Source: Pseudofrankia saprophytica
GTDB lineage: Bacteria > Actinomycetota > Actinomycetes > Frankiales > Frankiaceae
Assembly: GCF_000235425.2 (NCBI RefSeq)
Contig: NZ_KI912266.1
Span: 5,205,217 to 5,269,216 of the forward strand
DNA: 64,000 nt
Direction of reading: 5' to 3'
In this document: in pieces, positions 41,154 through 49,735 of the stretch
How positions within the stretch are numbered: the stretch's first letter is position 1
Layout: the number at the start of each line of letters is the position of its first letter
Translations under genes and position numbers: made by a program
The notes under the pieces: generated by a model
The model's input: the letters and a program-made list of their open reading frames with translations, nothing else
What the model was told of the DNA's origin: nothing
Databases searched by the model: none

Positions 41154-43952
41154 TCAGACCGTGGCCGCGCCGCCGAGATATGCGGAGGTGAGCTCGTCGA
41201 GATCGACGTCCGCGGCGGCGCGCACCCACTGCAACCGGCCGAGGGAGAGGGCACCGACCTGGTCGGCCAGGGTCAGCACCTCCTGCGCCTTCTCCTCGAC
41301 CAGGATCAGGGTCGTCCCCTCGTCCCGCAGGACCCGCAGCGCCGCGAGCACCTCGCCGGCGACCTTCACCGAGAGCCCCAGCGTCGGCTCGTCGGCGAGC
41401 AGCAACGCCGGCGGCCGCGCGATGAAGGGCGCCAGGCTGAGCATCTGCTGCTCACCGCCGGACAGGTTGCCCGCCTCCACCCCGCGCCGCTCGGCCAGGT
41501 TCGGGAAACGGTCGTAGACGCTCTCCCGCAGGGCCTGCTCACGCAGCCACAGCTGGAGGTTCTCCTCGACCGTCAGGCTGGGGAAGACCCCACGGGACTC
41601 GGGCACCAGCACGATGCCCATCCGGGAACGCTCGTGCGCCGGCGCGTGCGTGACGTCCTCACCCCGGAACATCACCTGACCGCCGACGCCGGAGGTCAGC
41701 CCGGCGACCGTCCGGCACAGCGTGCTCTTGCCGGCGCCGTTGGCCCCCAGCAACGTCAGGACGCCGCCCGGCGCGACCGTCAGGTCCAGGCCGTGGAGAA
41801 CCTCGACGTCGCCGTACCCGGCCCGCACCCCGCGCAGCTCGAGCAGCGCCGGACCCGTGGGCGGGGCGGCCACCGGCCCGCGGGCGGGCGTGGCGAGTGC
41901 CGGCGACGCCGTCGCGGCCGTTCCCTGGGCAGGCACAGCCGCGGCGGCGTCGGACGCGACCGCCGGGCGGGTGGCGAGCCGGCGACGATGCCTCAGCCCG
42001 GAGACCGAGGCCAGCGCGCCCTCGGGCTGCTGGGCCAGGCCGATCGCGCCGAGCCCGAACAGGATCTGCGCGACCACCGGCGACGTCGTCCCGCCCCAGC
42101 CCACCGACCCCAGGTGCAGGCCATGGCTGATCACCCGCGGCAGCGCGACCGACACCAGGCCGGCCACCACCGCGCCCTGCGGGCGGCGGACCCCGAAGAT
42201 CACCACGGTCGCGAGCCAGAGGAAGCCCATGATCGGCGGCCAGGAGAAGCCCCGCGCGGTGCCCTGGACGCAGGCGAGCAGCACCCCGCCGAGACCCGCC
42301 AGCGCCGCCGACACCCCGAAGATAGTCAGCTTGGTCGCGGCGAGCGGCACGCCGCTGGCCGCCGCACCCGGCGCGCTGGACCGCACGGCCGCCATCGCCC
42401 GTCCCGACGCCGAGCGCTCCAGGTTCCCGACGACCGCCGCGACCGCCAGCACCACCGCGAACAGCACAACGACCATGACCCGGTCGTCGGCGAAGTCCAC
42501 CGACCCGACCGACGGGAACGCGAGCTTCCAACCCTCCGTGCCGTTGGTGAAACCGGCGATGTTGAACAGCACCGAGAAGCCCAGCAGCGCCAGGGCGAGC
42601 GTCGCCAGCGTGAGCGCGACTCCCCCCAGCCGCAGCGCCGGCAGCGCGACCACGACTCCGATCGCCGTCGCCGCGGCCATGCCGAGCAGCAGGGCCAGCA
42701 GGAACGGCCAGCCGTGCCCCACCGCCCAGCCGGCGGACAGGGCCGCGACCGTGACGAAGGTCGACTGCGCCAGGCTGACCATGCCGCCGATCCCGGTCAC
42801 GACCGTGAACGACATGAACACGATCGCCAGCGCCAGCCCGGACAACACGATCGTGCGCCACGTGCTGTCGGCGAGGAACAGCCCGTAGATCAGCAGGACG
42901 GCGCCGGCGATGACCCATGGCAGGTGCCGGCGCCACCGCGGCAGGTCCGCGAGGTAGTCCGGCGGCGGGGCGGCCTCGCTGGCGGTCCCCGCCACCCGCC
43001 GGCGCCGCTCCATGCCGACGACGACCAGGGCGACGATCAGCACCCAGTACGGCAGCGACGACCGCAGCCCGTAGACGCCCTCGACCCAGGAGCCGAAGGA
43101 GCCCAGGTACTGGCCGCTGACATACCCCTCGGCCAGGTTGCGGGCGGCGCCGATGAGCAGCCCGGCCAGAAACGCGATCGGGAACGACCGCAACCCGGCG
43201 ATCACCGCGGCGGTCGCCGCCACGAACAACGCCAGCGTGTAGTTGTCCCCGGTCAGTCCGAACGTGCCCGGCAGCGGCGCCGCGAGCACGCCGGCGAGCC
43301 CCGCCAGGAAGAAGCTGAGCACCCAGGCCACGCCGGAGGTCGTGTTCGTGTTCGTCCCCCGCAGCCGCACCAGCTCCGGCTTGTCGACCGCCGCCCGCAT
43401 CCGCAGCCCGAGCGCCGTGAACCGCAGCAGCAGCCACAGACCCACGAACGCGACCAGCGCGACCACCAACGCGATCAGCTGGTTCGAGCTGATGACCAGC
43501 CCTGACGTGACCCGGAAGTTCCGCGGCGGGTTCGGCCCGATCCCCGGAACCACGTACGCCGTCGAGGTGTCGACGAACCCGACCCCGAACGTCCCGCGCA
43601 GCACGTCACACAGCCACTGCACCAACGCCGGCATCGTGATGAGGATCCCGACGCTCGCGACCGTCGCGGCCGCCTCGCCCGCACCCGCCAGCCGGCGAAA
43701 CACCAGCCGGTCCCACATCCACCCCGCCGCCGGCGCGAACAGGAACACCGTCACGACGAGCGCGGCCCACTTCGACCAGCCGAGCCCCGTGTTCAGCTGG
43801 TAGAAGAGGAACGCGGTCGAGAAGGCCGTCGCGCCGTGACCGAAGTTGAAGATCCTGGCCGTCTGGTAGTTCAGTACCAGGCCGATGGCGAGCAGCGAGT
43901 AGATGGCGCCGGAAACGCCGCCGCTCAGAATTAGGCTGACGAACTTGTCCAT
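41154..43952 (-). CDS. Single-chain LivH-LivM-LivF transporter fusion
   Basis: A 932-residue protein that joins three normally separate subunits of a branched-chain-amino-acid-type ABC importer. Residues about 1-320 are a LivH-type permease (SGGVSGAIYSLLAIGLVLNY, FNFGHGATAFSTAF). About 330-640 is a LivM-type permease (GIGGMVSLAQSTFVTVAALS). After a linker rich in Ala, Pro and Thr, about 695-932 is a LivF-type ATPase (Walker A GANGAGKST, signature NLSGGEQQML, Walker B LLLADEPTLGL, and VEEKAQEVLTLADQ). The reading frame is intact throughout. Its ATG directly abuts the LivG stop. LivH-LivM fusions are familiar to me; adding LivF in the same chain is uncommon. Confidence 0.93.
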   Translation of the reverse strand: MDKFVSLILSGGVSGAIYSLLAIGLVLNYQTARIFNFGHGATAFSTAFLFYQLNTGLGWSKWAALVVTVFLFAPAAGWMWDRLVFRRLAGAGEAAATVASVGILITMPALVQWLCDVLRGTFGVGFVDTSTAYVVPGIGPNPPRNFRVTSGLVISSNQLIALVVALVAFVGLWLLLRFTALGLRMRAAVDKPELVRLRGTNTNTTSGVAWVLSFFLAGLAGVLAAPLPGTFGLTGDNYTLALFVAATAAVIAGLRSFPIAFLAGLLIGAARNLAEGYVSGQYLGSFGSWVEGVYGLRSSLPYWVLIVALVVVGMERRRRVAGTASEAAPPPDYLADLPRWRRHLPWVIAGAVLLIYGLFLADSTWRTIVLSGLALAIVFMSFTVVTGIGGMVSLAQSTFVTVAALSAGWAVGHGWPFLLALLLGMAAATAIGVVVALPALRLGGVALTLATLALALLGFSVLFNIAGFTNGTEGWKLAFPSVGSVDFADDRVMVVVLFAVVLAVAAVVGNLERSASGRAMAAVRSSAPGAAASGVPLAATKLTIFGVSAALAGLGGVLLACVQGTARGFSWPPIMGFLWLATVVIFGVRRPQGAVVAGLVSVALPRVISHGLHLGSVGWGGTTSPVVAQILFGLGAIGLAQQPEGALASVSGLRHRRRLATRPAVASDAAAAVPAQGTAATASPALATPARGPVAAPPTGPALLELRGVRAGYGDVEVLHGLDLTVAPGGVLTLLGANGAGKSTLCRTVAGLTSGVGGQVMFRGEDVTHAPAHERSRMGIVLVPESRGVFPSLTVEENLQLWLREQALRESVYDRFPNLAERRGVEAGNLSGGEQQMLSLAPFIARPPALLLADEPTLGLSVKVAGEVLAALRVLRDEGTTLILVEEKAQEVLTLADQVGALSLGRLQWVRAAADVDLDELTSAYLGGAATV

Positions 43953-44777
43953 CTACGCTTTCCCGATGTAGGCGGAGACGACCCTGGGGTCGCGGCAGAC
44001 CTCGGCCGGGTCACCACTGGTGAGGACCTGGCCGGCGGTGAGCACCATCAGCTGATCGCACAGCCCGACGACGAAGTCGAGGTCGTGCTCGACGAGAATC
44101 GCCGCGCACTCGCCCTTCGACGTGAGCTCGGTGACGACCGAGCCCAGACGTTCCGTGTCCGCGGGGCCGAGACCGGAGGTCGGCTCGTCCAGCAGCAGCA
44201 GGCGCGGCTCGTCGACGATCGCCCGGGCGAACTCCATCAGCCGCACCTGCCCGATCGGCAGTGTCGCGGCCCGCCGGTCACGGACCGGCAGCAGCCCACA
44301 CAACTCGAGGACGTGCTCGATGCGCTCCGTGTGCGCCTGCCGGCGGCGCCGCGACGACCGGGCCGCCAGCAGGTCGGCCACGATCCGCCGGCTCCGGCCA
44401 CGCCACTCGCACGCCACCAGGAGGTTCTCCTCGACCGTCAACCAGCCGAAGGCCTGGTGACGTTGGAAGGTCCGCCGGATGCCATGCTGCGCCCGCCAGG
44501 CCGACGACCTCCTGGTCAGGTCGTGGCCGTCGAGCAGGATCCGCCCCGCGCGAGGCACGAGGACACCGGCGAGGGTGTCCAGCAGGGTCGTCTTGCCGGC
44601 ACCATTGGGCCCGATGATCCCGCAACAGCCACGGTCCAGGGTGAACGACACTTGATCGACGGCCTTGATGCCGCCAAAGCTGATCGAGACATCCTCCACC
44701 TGCAGCAATGCAGGGAGGTGTTCCGAGGGGGTCAAAGCGCGGCTCCCGTCTCTGGGCACGGGCCTGGACGTCGACAT
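43953..44777 (-). CDS. LivG-type ATPase of the ABC importer
   Basis: A 274-residue ATPase. Seen: Walker A GPNGAGKTT, the LivG-type block RRTFQRHQAFGWLTVEENLL, Walker B LLLLDEPTSGLGPADTE and the switch AAILVEHDLDFVVGL. The ABC signature is unusual: LPIGQVRLMEFARAI stands where LSGGQ-type sequence is expected (PIGQ instead of SGGQ). It begins the minus-strand Liv operon. The ATG at 44777 has no clear ribosome site; an internal start is possible. An operator candidate lies just upstream. Confidence 0.9.
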   Translation of the reverse strand: MSTSRPVPRDGSRALTPSEHLPALLQVEDVSISFGGIKAVDQVSFTLDRGCCGIIGPNGAGKTTLLDTLAGVLVPRAGRILLDGHDLTRRSSAWRAQHGIRRTFQRHQAFGWLTVEENLLVACEWRGRSRRIVADLLAARSSRRRRQAHTERIEHVLELCGLLPVRDRRAATLPIGQVRLMEFARAIVDEPRLLLLDEPTSGLGPADTERLGSVVTELTSKGECAAILVEHDLDFVVGLCDQLMVLTAGQVLTSGDPAEVCRDPRVVSAYIGKA

Positions 44778-45355
44778 CGGGCGCAGACCGTGGTGTCGGC
44801 ACGAACTTCGATGTTGACGTCGACTTCAATGTTCCCGCACGGTAGAACCGTACAACCCCTACCGGCAACGGGTACGCGGGGGTCCCCGCCGCCGAGCCCC
44901 CGCGGGGGCCACGGACCGGCCAGCCGGCCTGGAGAACAACGCCGGCCGGAGCGACCCGGCGCCAGCAGGGCCGGGCGAGCCCATCCGGTCCACCGCGACG
45001 CCGAGGCGGAACAACGAAACAACGGGCAGGCGACAGGCGAGACGGAGGACCGCGCCATCGGAGACCGAACAGCGCAGCGCCGGTCCGCTCGTACGGACCC
45101 CACGCGGCGCCGGCAACGATGCGTGAGGAACCGCGGTCGCGACCGGCCGTCAGGGCGCTCCACCGCTGCTACGCTCGACGCTGCCCGGCACTGCCTGGTC
45201 ACCCGCCGTCGGTCATCTTTTCAGAGAACTGTGGCGCTTACCCAGAGGGCAGCCCATCAAGCGGCGAACATCACTACTACGCACTCGATCCGACCCCTGG
45301 ATGACAGGGAACCGGGATCGGCCGTGCCCGGTTCATGTCGTCGGAGAGGACTGCA
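44778..45355. other. 578-bp intergenic region between LivG and TetR genes
   Basis: This divergent region holds the operator candidate at 44803-44834 on the LivG side. I see no convincing gene in the remainder, although it must contain promoters for both directions. Confidence 0.5.
44803..44834. promoter_or_regulatory. GTCGAC-type operator candidate C
   Basis: The minus strand reads GTCGACGTCAACATCGAA (44824-44807), like the elements at 30439 and 36716. A near-perfect palindrome TTGACGTCGACTTCAA (44814-44829) lies inside GAAC/GTTC arms. It sits 26 bp before the LivG start, where it could control the Liv operon. Confidence 0.45.
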
Positions 45356-46063
45356 GTGTCTGAAGGGACCAGACCCGTCGAGCAAATGGCCTCCATTCCC
45401 AACGCCAGCCGCGGCTGGCAGGGAGAGACCAGAGCCAAACGGCGCGGCACCGGCCGCACCAGCCGCGGCCGACAAACCCGCGACCAACTCCTCGACGCCG
45501 CCCGGGCCGTCTTCGAACGCGACGGCTTCCTGCACGCCCGCGTCGCCGACATCTGCGACGAGGCCGGCACCTCACACGGCTCCTTCTACACCTACTTTGT
45601 TTCCAAAGAAGAAATCTTTCGCAAAGTCGTGGAGTCCGTCGAGCTCGACCTGCTCGCCGTCAACGCCGGCACCACGGACGACCCCGTAGAACGCATCCGC
45701 GCGGCGAACGAGCACTACCTGCGCACCTACGCCGCCAACGCCGGCATCATGCGCGTCATCCACCAGGTCGCCACCATCGACGTCGACGTCTGGCGCATCC
45801 GCTTCCAACGCCAGGACGCCTTCGCCCACAGCATCGAACGACGCATCCGCCAATTCCAACACGACCACCTCGCCGACCCCGACGTCGAACCCGCCTACGC
45901 AGCCCAAGCCCTCGGCGGCATGGTCGCCTACTTCGCCGAACTCCTCTTCAACTCCCACGACCCCGTCGCCTTCGACACCGACAAGGCCGTCGACGAACTC
46001 ACCCGCATCTGGCTCAACGCCCTCGGCATCAGACTCCCCGCCGCGCCCGCGCCCGCGTCATAG
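45356..46063 (+). CDS. TetR-family regulator
   Basis: A 235-residue protein from the GTG at 45356, which has GGAGAGG 7 bp upstream; the in-frame ATG at 45335 lacks one. HTH: ARVADICDEAGTSHGSFYTY, then FVSKEEIFRKVVE. The tail has the TetR helical ligand domain. It is divergent from the Liv operon and may regulate it; the element at 44803-44834 is a possible site. The AT-richer codons around 45590-45625 are a local oddity. Confidence 0.88.
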   Translation: MSEGTRPVEQMASIPNASRGWQGETRAKRRGTGRTSRGRQTRDQLLDAARAVFERDGFLHARVADICDEAGTSHGSFYTYFVSKEEIFRKVVESVELDLLAVNAGTTDDPVERIRAANEHYLRTYAANAGIMRVIHQVATIDVDVWRIRFQRQDAFAHSIERRIRQFQHDHLADPDVEPAYAAQALGGMVAYFAELLFNSHDPVAFDTDKAVDELTRIWLNALGIRLPAAPAPAS

Positions 46064-46098
46064 CCGGCCGGCGGACCTCAGACGTCGCCACCAGCCAG

Positions 46099-47316
46099 CT
46101 ACGGAATGGCGCCCGCGTCCTTCAGGGCGATGATCCGCGACCAGTCGAGGCCAAGGCCGAGGAGCACCTCCTCCGTGTGCTCGCCGATCTCCGGCGCGCG
46201 CGGGGCGTCGCCGGGCTGGAACGAGGAGAAGTCGACCGGGGTCGCGACGGTGACGACCCGGCGTTCGCCGGTCGGCGTCGCGGCGTCGTTCTCGCCGGTC
46301 GCCTCACCGTCCTCGACGGCGACGGGCCGGAAGACGCCGGCCGCGTGGGCGAACGGGTCGGCGAGCACCTCGTCGAAGGAGTGCACCGGATCCCACCAGA
46401 CGTCATGGCGCGCGAAGACCTCCGCCCAGTGGTCGAGCGGTTGGCGCGCGAACGCCTCGTCGAGCAGCGCGAGCACCTCACCCCGGTTCCTGCCCAGGTC
46501 CGCCATGGTGGCGTACCGCGGGTCCTCGGCCAGCTCGGGGCGGTCGATCGCCCGGGCGATGCCCGGCCAGTGCCGGGCGCCCTGCAGCCCGAGCAGCCAG
46601 AACCAGTGGCCGTCGCCGGCCTGGTAGACGGCGAGAATCGGGTTGTACATCATCCGGCTCAGCCCTGGAGTCGCGAGCTGGCCCCGCGCGTGGCTCGCCA
46701 GGTCACAACCGATCGTGTAGGCACCGGTCCGCAGCAGCGACGTGGTCACGAACTGCCCGCGGCCATGCGTCCGCTGTTCGACCAAAGCGGCGCACACCCC
46801 CGCCGCGAGCGCCATCGCGGTCGGATGGTCGCCCATGCCCGGCCGAGAGACCGGTGGCGGCGTCCCCTCCTGCGTGAGCGCGAACGCGATCCCGGCGCGC
46901 GACCAGTAGGCGCCCATGTCGTACCCGGGCTTGTCCGCGCCCTCCCCGGTCACGCCGTATCCGGTCGCGGCGGCGTAGATGAGCCGGGGAAACCGCGCCG
47001 ACAGGGTCTCGTAGTCCAGACCAAGCCGGGCGAGCGCGGCCAGCCGCAGGTTAGTGACCAGCACGTCCGCGCCCGCCAGCAGTCGTAACAGCACCTCGCG
47101 CGCGGCCTCGTTCTTCAGGTCGAGGCAGACGCTGCGCTTCCCCCGGTTGTCCAGCTCGAACAACGCGGTGATGATGTTCCCGCGGTGCGGGTCGCCCTCC
47201 GGCGGTTCCACCTTGACGACCTCGGCGCCCCAGTCGAGCAGAATCCCGGCGCAGGCCGGCCCGGCCACCACGACCCCCAGCTCGACCACCTTCACCCCGT
47301 CCAGCGGCCCACTCAT
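46099..47316 (-). CDS. CoA-transferase family III (CaiB/BaiF)
   Basis: A 405-residue class III CoA-transferase, of usual length. Seen: the N-terminal LDGVKVVELGVVVAGPACAG, LLDWGAEVVKVEPPEGD, SVCLDLKNEAAREVLLRL, and the catalytic Asp in KPGYDMGAYWSRAG (about 155). GGGAG lies 8 bp before the ATG. It moves CoA from an acyl-CoA to a carboxylic acid and so activates a substrate without ATP. It stands alone but fits the acyl-CoA theme of the block. Confidence 0.93.
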   Translation of the reverse strand: MSGPLDGVKVVELGVVVAGPACAGILLDWGAEVVKVEPPEGDPHRGNIITALFELDNRGKRSVCLDLKNEAAREVLLRLLAGADVLVTNLRLAALARLGLDYETLSARFPRLIYAAATGYGVTGEGADKPGYDMGAYWSRAGIAFALTQEGTPPPVSRPGMGDHPTAMALAAGVCAALVEQRTHGRGQFVTTSLLRTGAYTIGCDLASHARGQLATPGLSRMMYNPILAVYQAGDGHWFWLLGLQGARHWPGIARAIDRPELAEDPRYATMADLGRNRGEVLALLDEAFARQPLDHWAEVFARHDVWWDPVHSFDEVLADPFAHAAGVFRPVAVEDGEATGENDAATPTGERRVVTVATPVDFSSFQPGDAPRAPEIGEHTEEVLLGLGLDWSRIIALKDAGAIP

Positions 47317-47407
47317 GCCGGAGCTCCCTTCCTCGGCCGGCGCCATCCGCCGAACGAGGACACGCTGGCGGTCAGAGGCCAGACTGTAACCGGGTTCTCG
47401 TTTCCGG

Positions 47408-48409
47408 TCAGCCGGCGCTCTCGCGCCGCTGCTCGACGTAGAACTTCGCGGCTTCCCGGACGGCGTCCGGCGTCGGGGACGGATGCCAGTCGAGCTCCCT
47501 GGTGGCCTTGCCGTGGTCGAGTGGCGGCATGAAATGCATGAGCCGGACGCTGACGGTGGTCATCGGGATGTCACGGCGCAGCACGCGCCCGGCCACGTCG
47601 CCGACGCGGCCGACCACCTTCATCGCGGGCAGCGGGATGCCGAAGCGCGGGGGCTTCGCGTCCACCGCCGCGGCCGCGGTCGTCAGCAGTTCCTTCCAGG
47701 ACATGTAGCGCTCGCTGATGATGTAGCGCTCGCCGACGCGTCCCTTCTCCGCCGCGAGCAGGAACGCGCGGGCGGCGTCCTTGATGCCGACGACCTCCAT
47801 CGCGGCGTCGCCGAAGTGGACCGGCATCTTGCCGTGCGCGGCCTCGGACACCATCTGGCCGTGCGGCGAGCCGAAGTCGGGCGCGCCGTAGGTCGTCGAC
47901 ACGCACATGACGATGGCGGGGAGTCCCCGCTCGCGGTGGTAGCTCAGGACGAGGTCCTCGGCGGCGACGCGGGCCTGGATGTACGGGCCGCCCAGGTGCT
48001 GCCAGGTGTGCGGATCGTCCTCGTCGGCCGGACCGCCGTCCGTCGACAGGCCGATCGTGCCCACCGTGCTGCAGAAGACGAAGCGCCGCACCTTCGCCTC
48101 GACCGCGGCGTCCAGCGCGTGCCGCAGGCCGTCGACGTTCGTCGCGAACAGCGGTGCGGGGTCGCGTAGCCAGGCCCGGGTGTCGACGACGCAGTAGTGC
48201 ACGGTGTCCACGCCGGTCATCGCCGCGCGCATCGCGTCGTCGTCGGTCAGGTCGCCGTAGTGCCGTTCCACGGGCAGGTCCTCGAAGGCCTGCGTCGAGC
48301 TGGTCCGACGAATCCACACCCGAACGTCGTCGCCGCGCTCCACCAGCTGCCGCGTGACGTGTGAACCGAGGAAGCCGCTAGCTCCCATGACCAGCTGTGT
48401 GTCGACCAC
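47408..48409 (-). CDS. NAD-dependent epimerase/dehydratase family protein
   Basis: A 333-residue extended SDR with GTG start. Seen: cofactor motif LVMGASGFLGSHV, YGDLTDDDAM, VHYCVVDT, VFCSTVGTIG, then GGPYIQARVAAEDLVL where the active-site YxxxK is expected: the Tyr is present but Arg replaces Lys. It resembles 3-beta-hydroxysteroid dehydrogenase and dihydroflavonol reductase relatives. The Lys-to-Arg change may lower or alter activity. It follows the CoA-transferase gene region on the same strand with a 91-bp gap. Confidence 0.88.
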   Translation of the reverse strand: MVDTQLVMGASGFLGSHVTRQLVERGDDVRVWIRRTSSTQAFEDLPVERHYGDLTDDDAMRAAMTGVDTVHYCVVDTRAWLRDPAPLFATNVDGLRHALDAAVEAKVRRFVFCSTVGTIGLSTDGGPADEDDPHTWQHLGGPYIQARVAAEDLVLSYHRERGLPAIVMCVSTTYGAPDFGSPHGQMVSEAAHGKMPVHFGDAAMEVVGIKDAARAFLLAAEKGRVGERYIISERYMSWKELLTTAAAAVDAKPPRFGIPLPAMKVVGRVGDVAGRVLRRDIPMTTVSVRLMHFMPPLDHGKATRELDWHPSPTPDAVREAAKFYVEQRRESAG

Positions 48410-48734
48410 GACCTGACCGTCTCCTCAATCGGCTCGCGTCCGACCGTTTCGTCGGCTCGTTCGGACTGCCTCGTCGCGGTGGTGGCACGGGGGCAGCGGC
48501 GCTCCGGGGGGAGTCGGCCACTCCCGAGCGTCGTCGGGACGAACAGGCGCGAAGCATACGTATCACGGATCAATTTCCGCGCGGATCGGCGGGCGGGCGG
48601 CCCGCCCCGGGGCGGCCCGCCCCGGGGCGCGGCCGCGAGGACGATCGGCGAGCCACGCCTGAGTATTCGCGCCCAGGCGGGTCGGGCGTTCCTGCTCAGG
48701 CCCGGGCCGGCTTCAGACCGCCACCATCGGCGTC
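48410..48734. other. 325-bp intergenic region with a short tandem repeat
   Basis: This divergent promoter region lies between the epimerase and membrane-protein genes. It holds a perfect ATACGTAT palindrome near 48556 and two copies of the 14-bp unit CGGCCCGCCCCGGG at 48598-48625. I see no gene. Confidence 0.5.
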
Positions 48735-49166
48735 ATGGACAGTCCCCGCCCGGACCAGCCACCCTGGGCCGAGTCCGTCGCCGCCCTGCGGATCCTGCTC
48801 GCGGTCGTCTGGCTCGTGGTGCCGGCGGTGGCCACGTGGGACGCGCTGATGTACAGCGTCGCGTTCTTCGGGGAGTCAGTGGATCGCCAGGACATACTGA
48901 AGGCCGCCCGCTACCTTGGCATCGGCGCGGCCGTTGCCTTCGGCGTTCCCCCGGCCGGGCTCTTCCTCGCTACCTGGGCCGACAACCGGCCGGCCATCCG
49001 CCGCTGGAAGGTCGGCTGTGCCCTGGGCACGCTGGTCGGCGCGCTGCTGTTCGCCGGATGCGTCTCATTCCTTCGGGACACGCGGGATCCGGCGCCCCGC
49101 CACAGCCCGACCGGCACCTACTGCGCGGAGTACAGCGGCCCACCGAACACTTGCCCCGGCGGCTGA
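48735..49166 (+). CDS. Small hypothetical membrane protein
   Basis: A 143-residue protein with three probable membrane helices, at about 17-38 (ALRILLAVVWLVVPAVA), 62-83 (GIGAAVAFGVPPAGLFLATW) and 92-111 (GCALGTLVGALLFAGCVSF). The tail is short and polar with two cysteines (TYCAEYSGPPNTC). I recognise no family. The charge pattern places the N terminus in the cytoplasm and the cysteine tail outside, which is inference. It is convergent with the haem monooxygenase gene, 105 bp away. Confidence 0.7.
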   Translation: MDSPRPDQPPWAESVAALRILLAVVWLVVPAVATWDALMYSVAFFGESVDRQDILKAARYLGIGAAVAFGVPPAGLFLATWADNRPAIRRWKVGCALGTLVGALLFAGCVSFLRDTRDPAPRHSPTGTYCAEYSGPPNTCPGG

Positions 49167-49271
49167 CCACCCGGCCCGGTCACGGCGCCGTCCCTCGGCG
49201 CGCGCGGCGCGGGGGCACCAGTCAGCGGCAGCAGGCTGGTGCGCTCGGCGCGCCGTGGGGATGAGACCCCG

Positions 49272-49583
49272 TCAGGAGCCGCCCGCCACCGAGCGCTGGA
49301 CGACCTCGAACTCCAGCAGGGACGAGCCGGACGCCACCGGGCGGGCGCGCTCCCCCGAGTGCGCCTCCATGGCCGGCCCGGTGAGCCACGCCTGGAACGA
49401 CTCCTCGCTGTCCCAGTGCGTCACGACGAAGTACCGGTTGTCGCCCTTCACCGGCCGCAGCAGCTCGAACGACACGAAGCCTGGCTGCCCGTCCACCGCG
49501 TGCAGCCGGTTCGCGAACCGCTTCTCCAGCTCGGGGCCCGCGCCCTCGGGAACCTCGATCGCATTGATCTTCACGACAGTCAC
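49272..49583 (-). CDS. mhuD: MhuD-type haem-degrading monooxygenase
   Basis: A 103-residue dimeric alpha/beta-barrel (antibiotic biosynthesis monooxygenase fold). Its sequence follows mycobacterial MhuD (Rv3592) closely along its length: VVKINAIEVPEGAGPELEKR, LLRPVKGDNRYFVVTHW, and GSSLLEFEVV. The haem-degrading residues fall at the MhuD numbers: Asn7, Trp66 (ESFQAW) and His75 (AMEAHSG). MhuD opens haem to mycobilin isomers and releases iron. A GTG start at 49583 has only a weak ribosome site. It lies 152 bp downstream of the VOC gene on the same strand. Together with the siderophore locus it suggests this organism can also use haem iron. No iron box is visible here. Confidence 0.93.
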   Translation of the reverse strand: MTVVKINAIEVPEGAGPELEKRFANRLHAVDGQPGFVSFELLRPVKGDNRYFVVTHWDSEESFQAWLTGPAMEAHSGERARPVASGSSLLEFEVVQRSVAGGS

Positions 49584-49735
49584 GCCGCCCAGCCTACGGC
49601 CAACCCGGGAGCCGCTGTAGGCCCACCGCGCGCTGCCCGGCGAGGGCCGCGTCCGGCAGCGGCGAACGACGGTGCCCGGCGTCCGGCGCACTCGCCGGAC
49701 ACCGGACACCGCGTTCCGCCGGATCGGCGCCCGCC

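Noticed and set aside
47385-47400. GTAACCGGGTTCTC as an operator before the CoA-transferase gene
   Set aside because: The arms are only four bases (AACC-G-GGTT) and do not match KstR or another regulator motif known to me.
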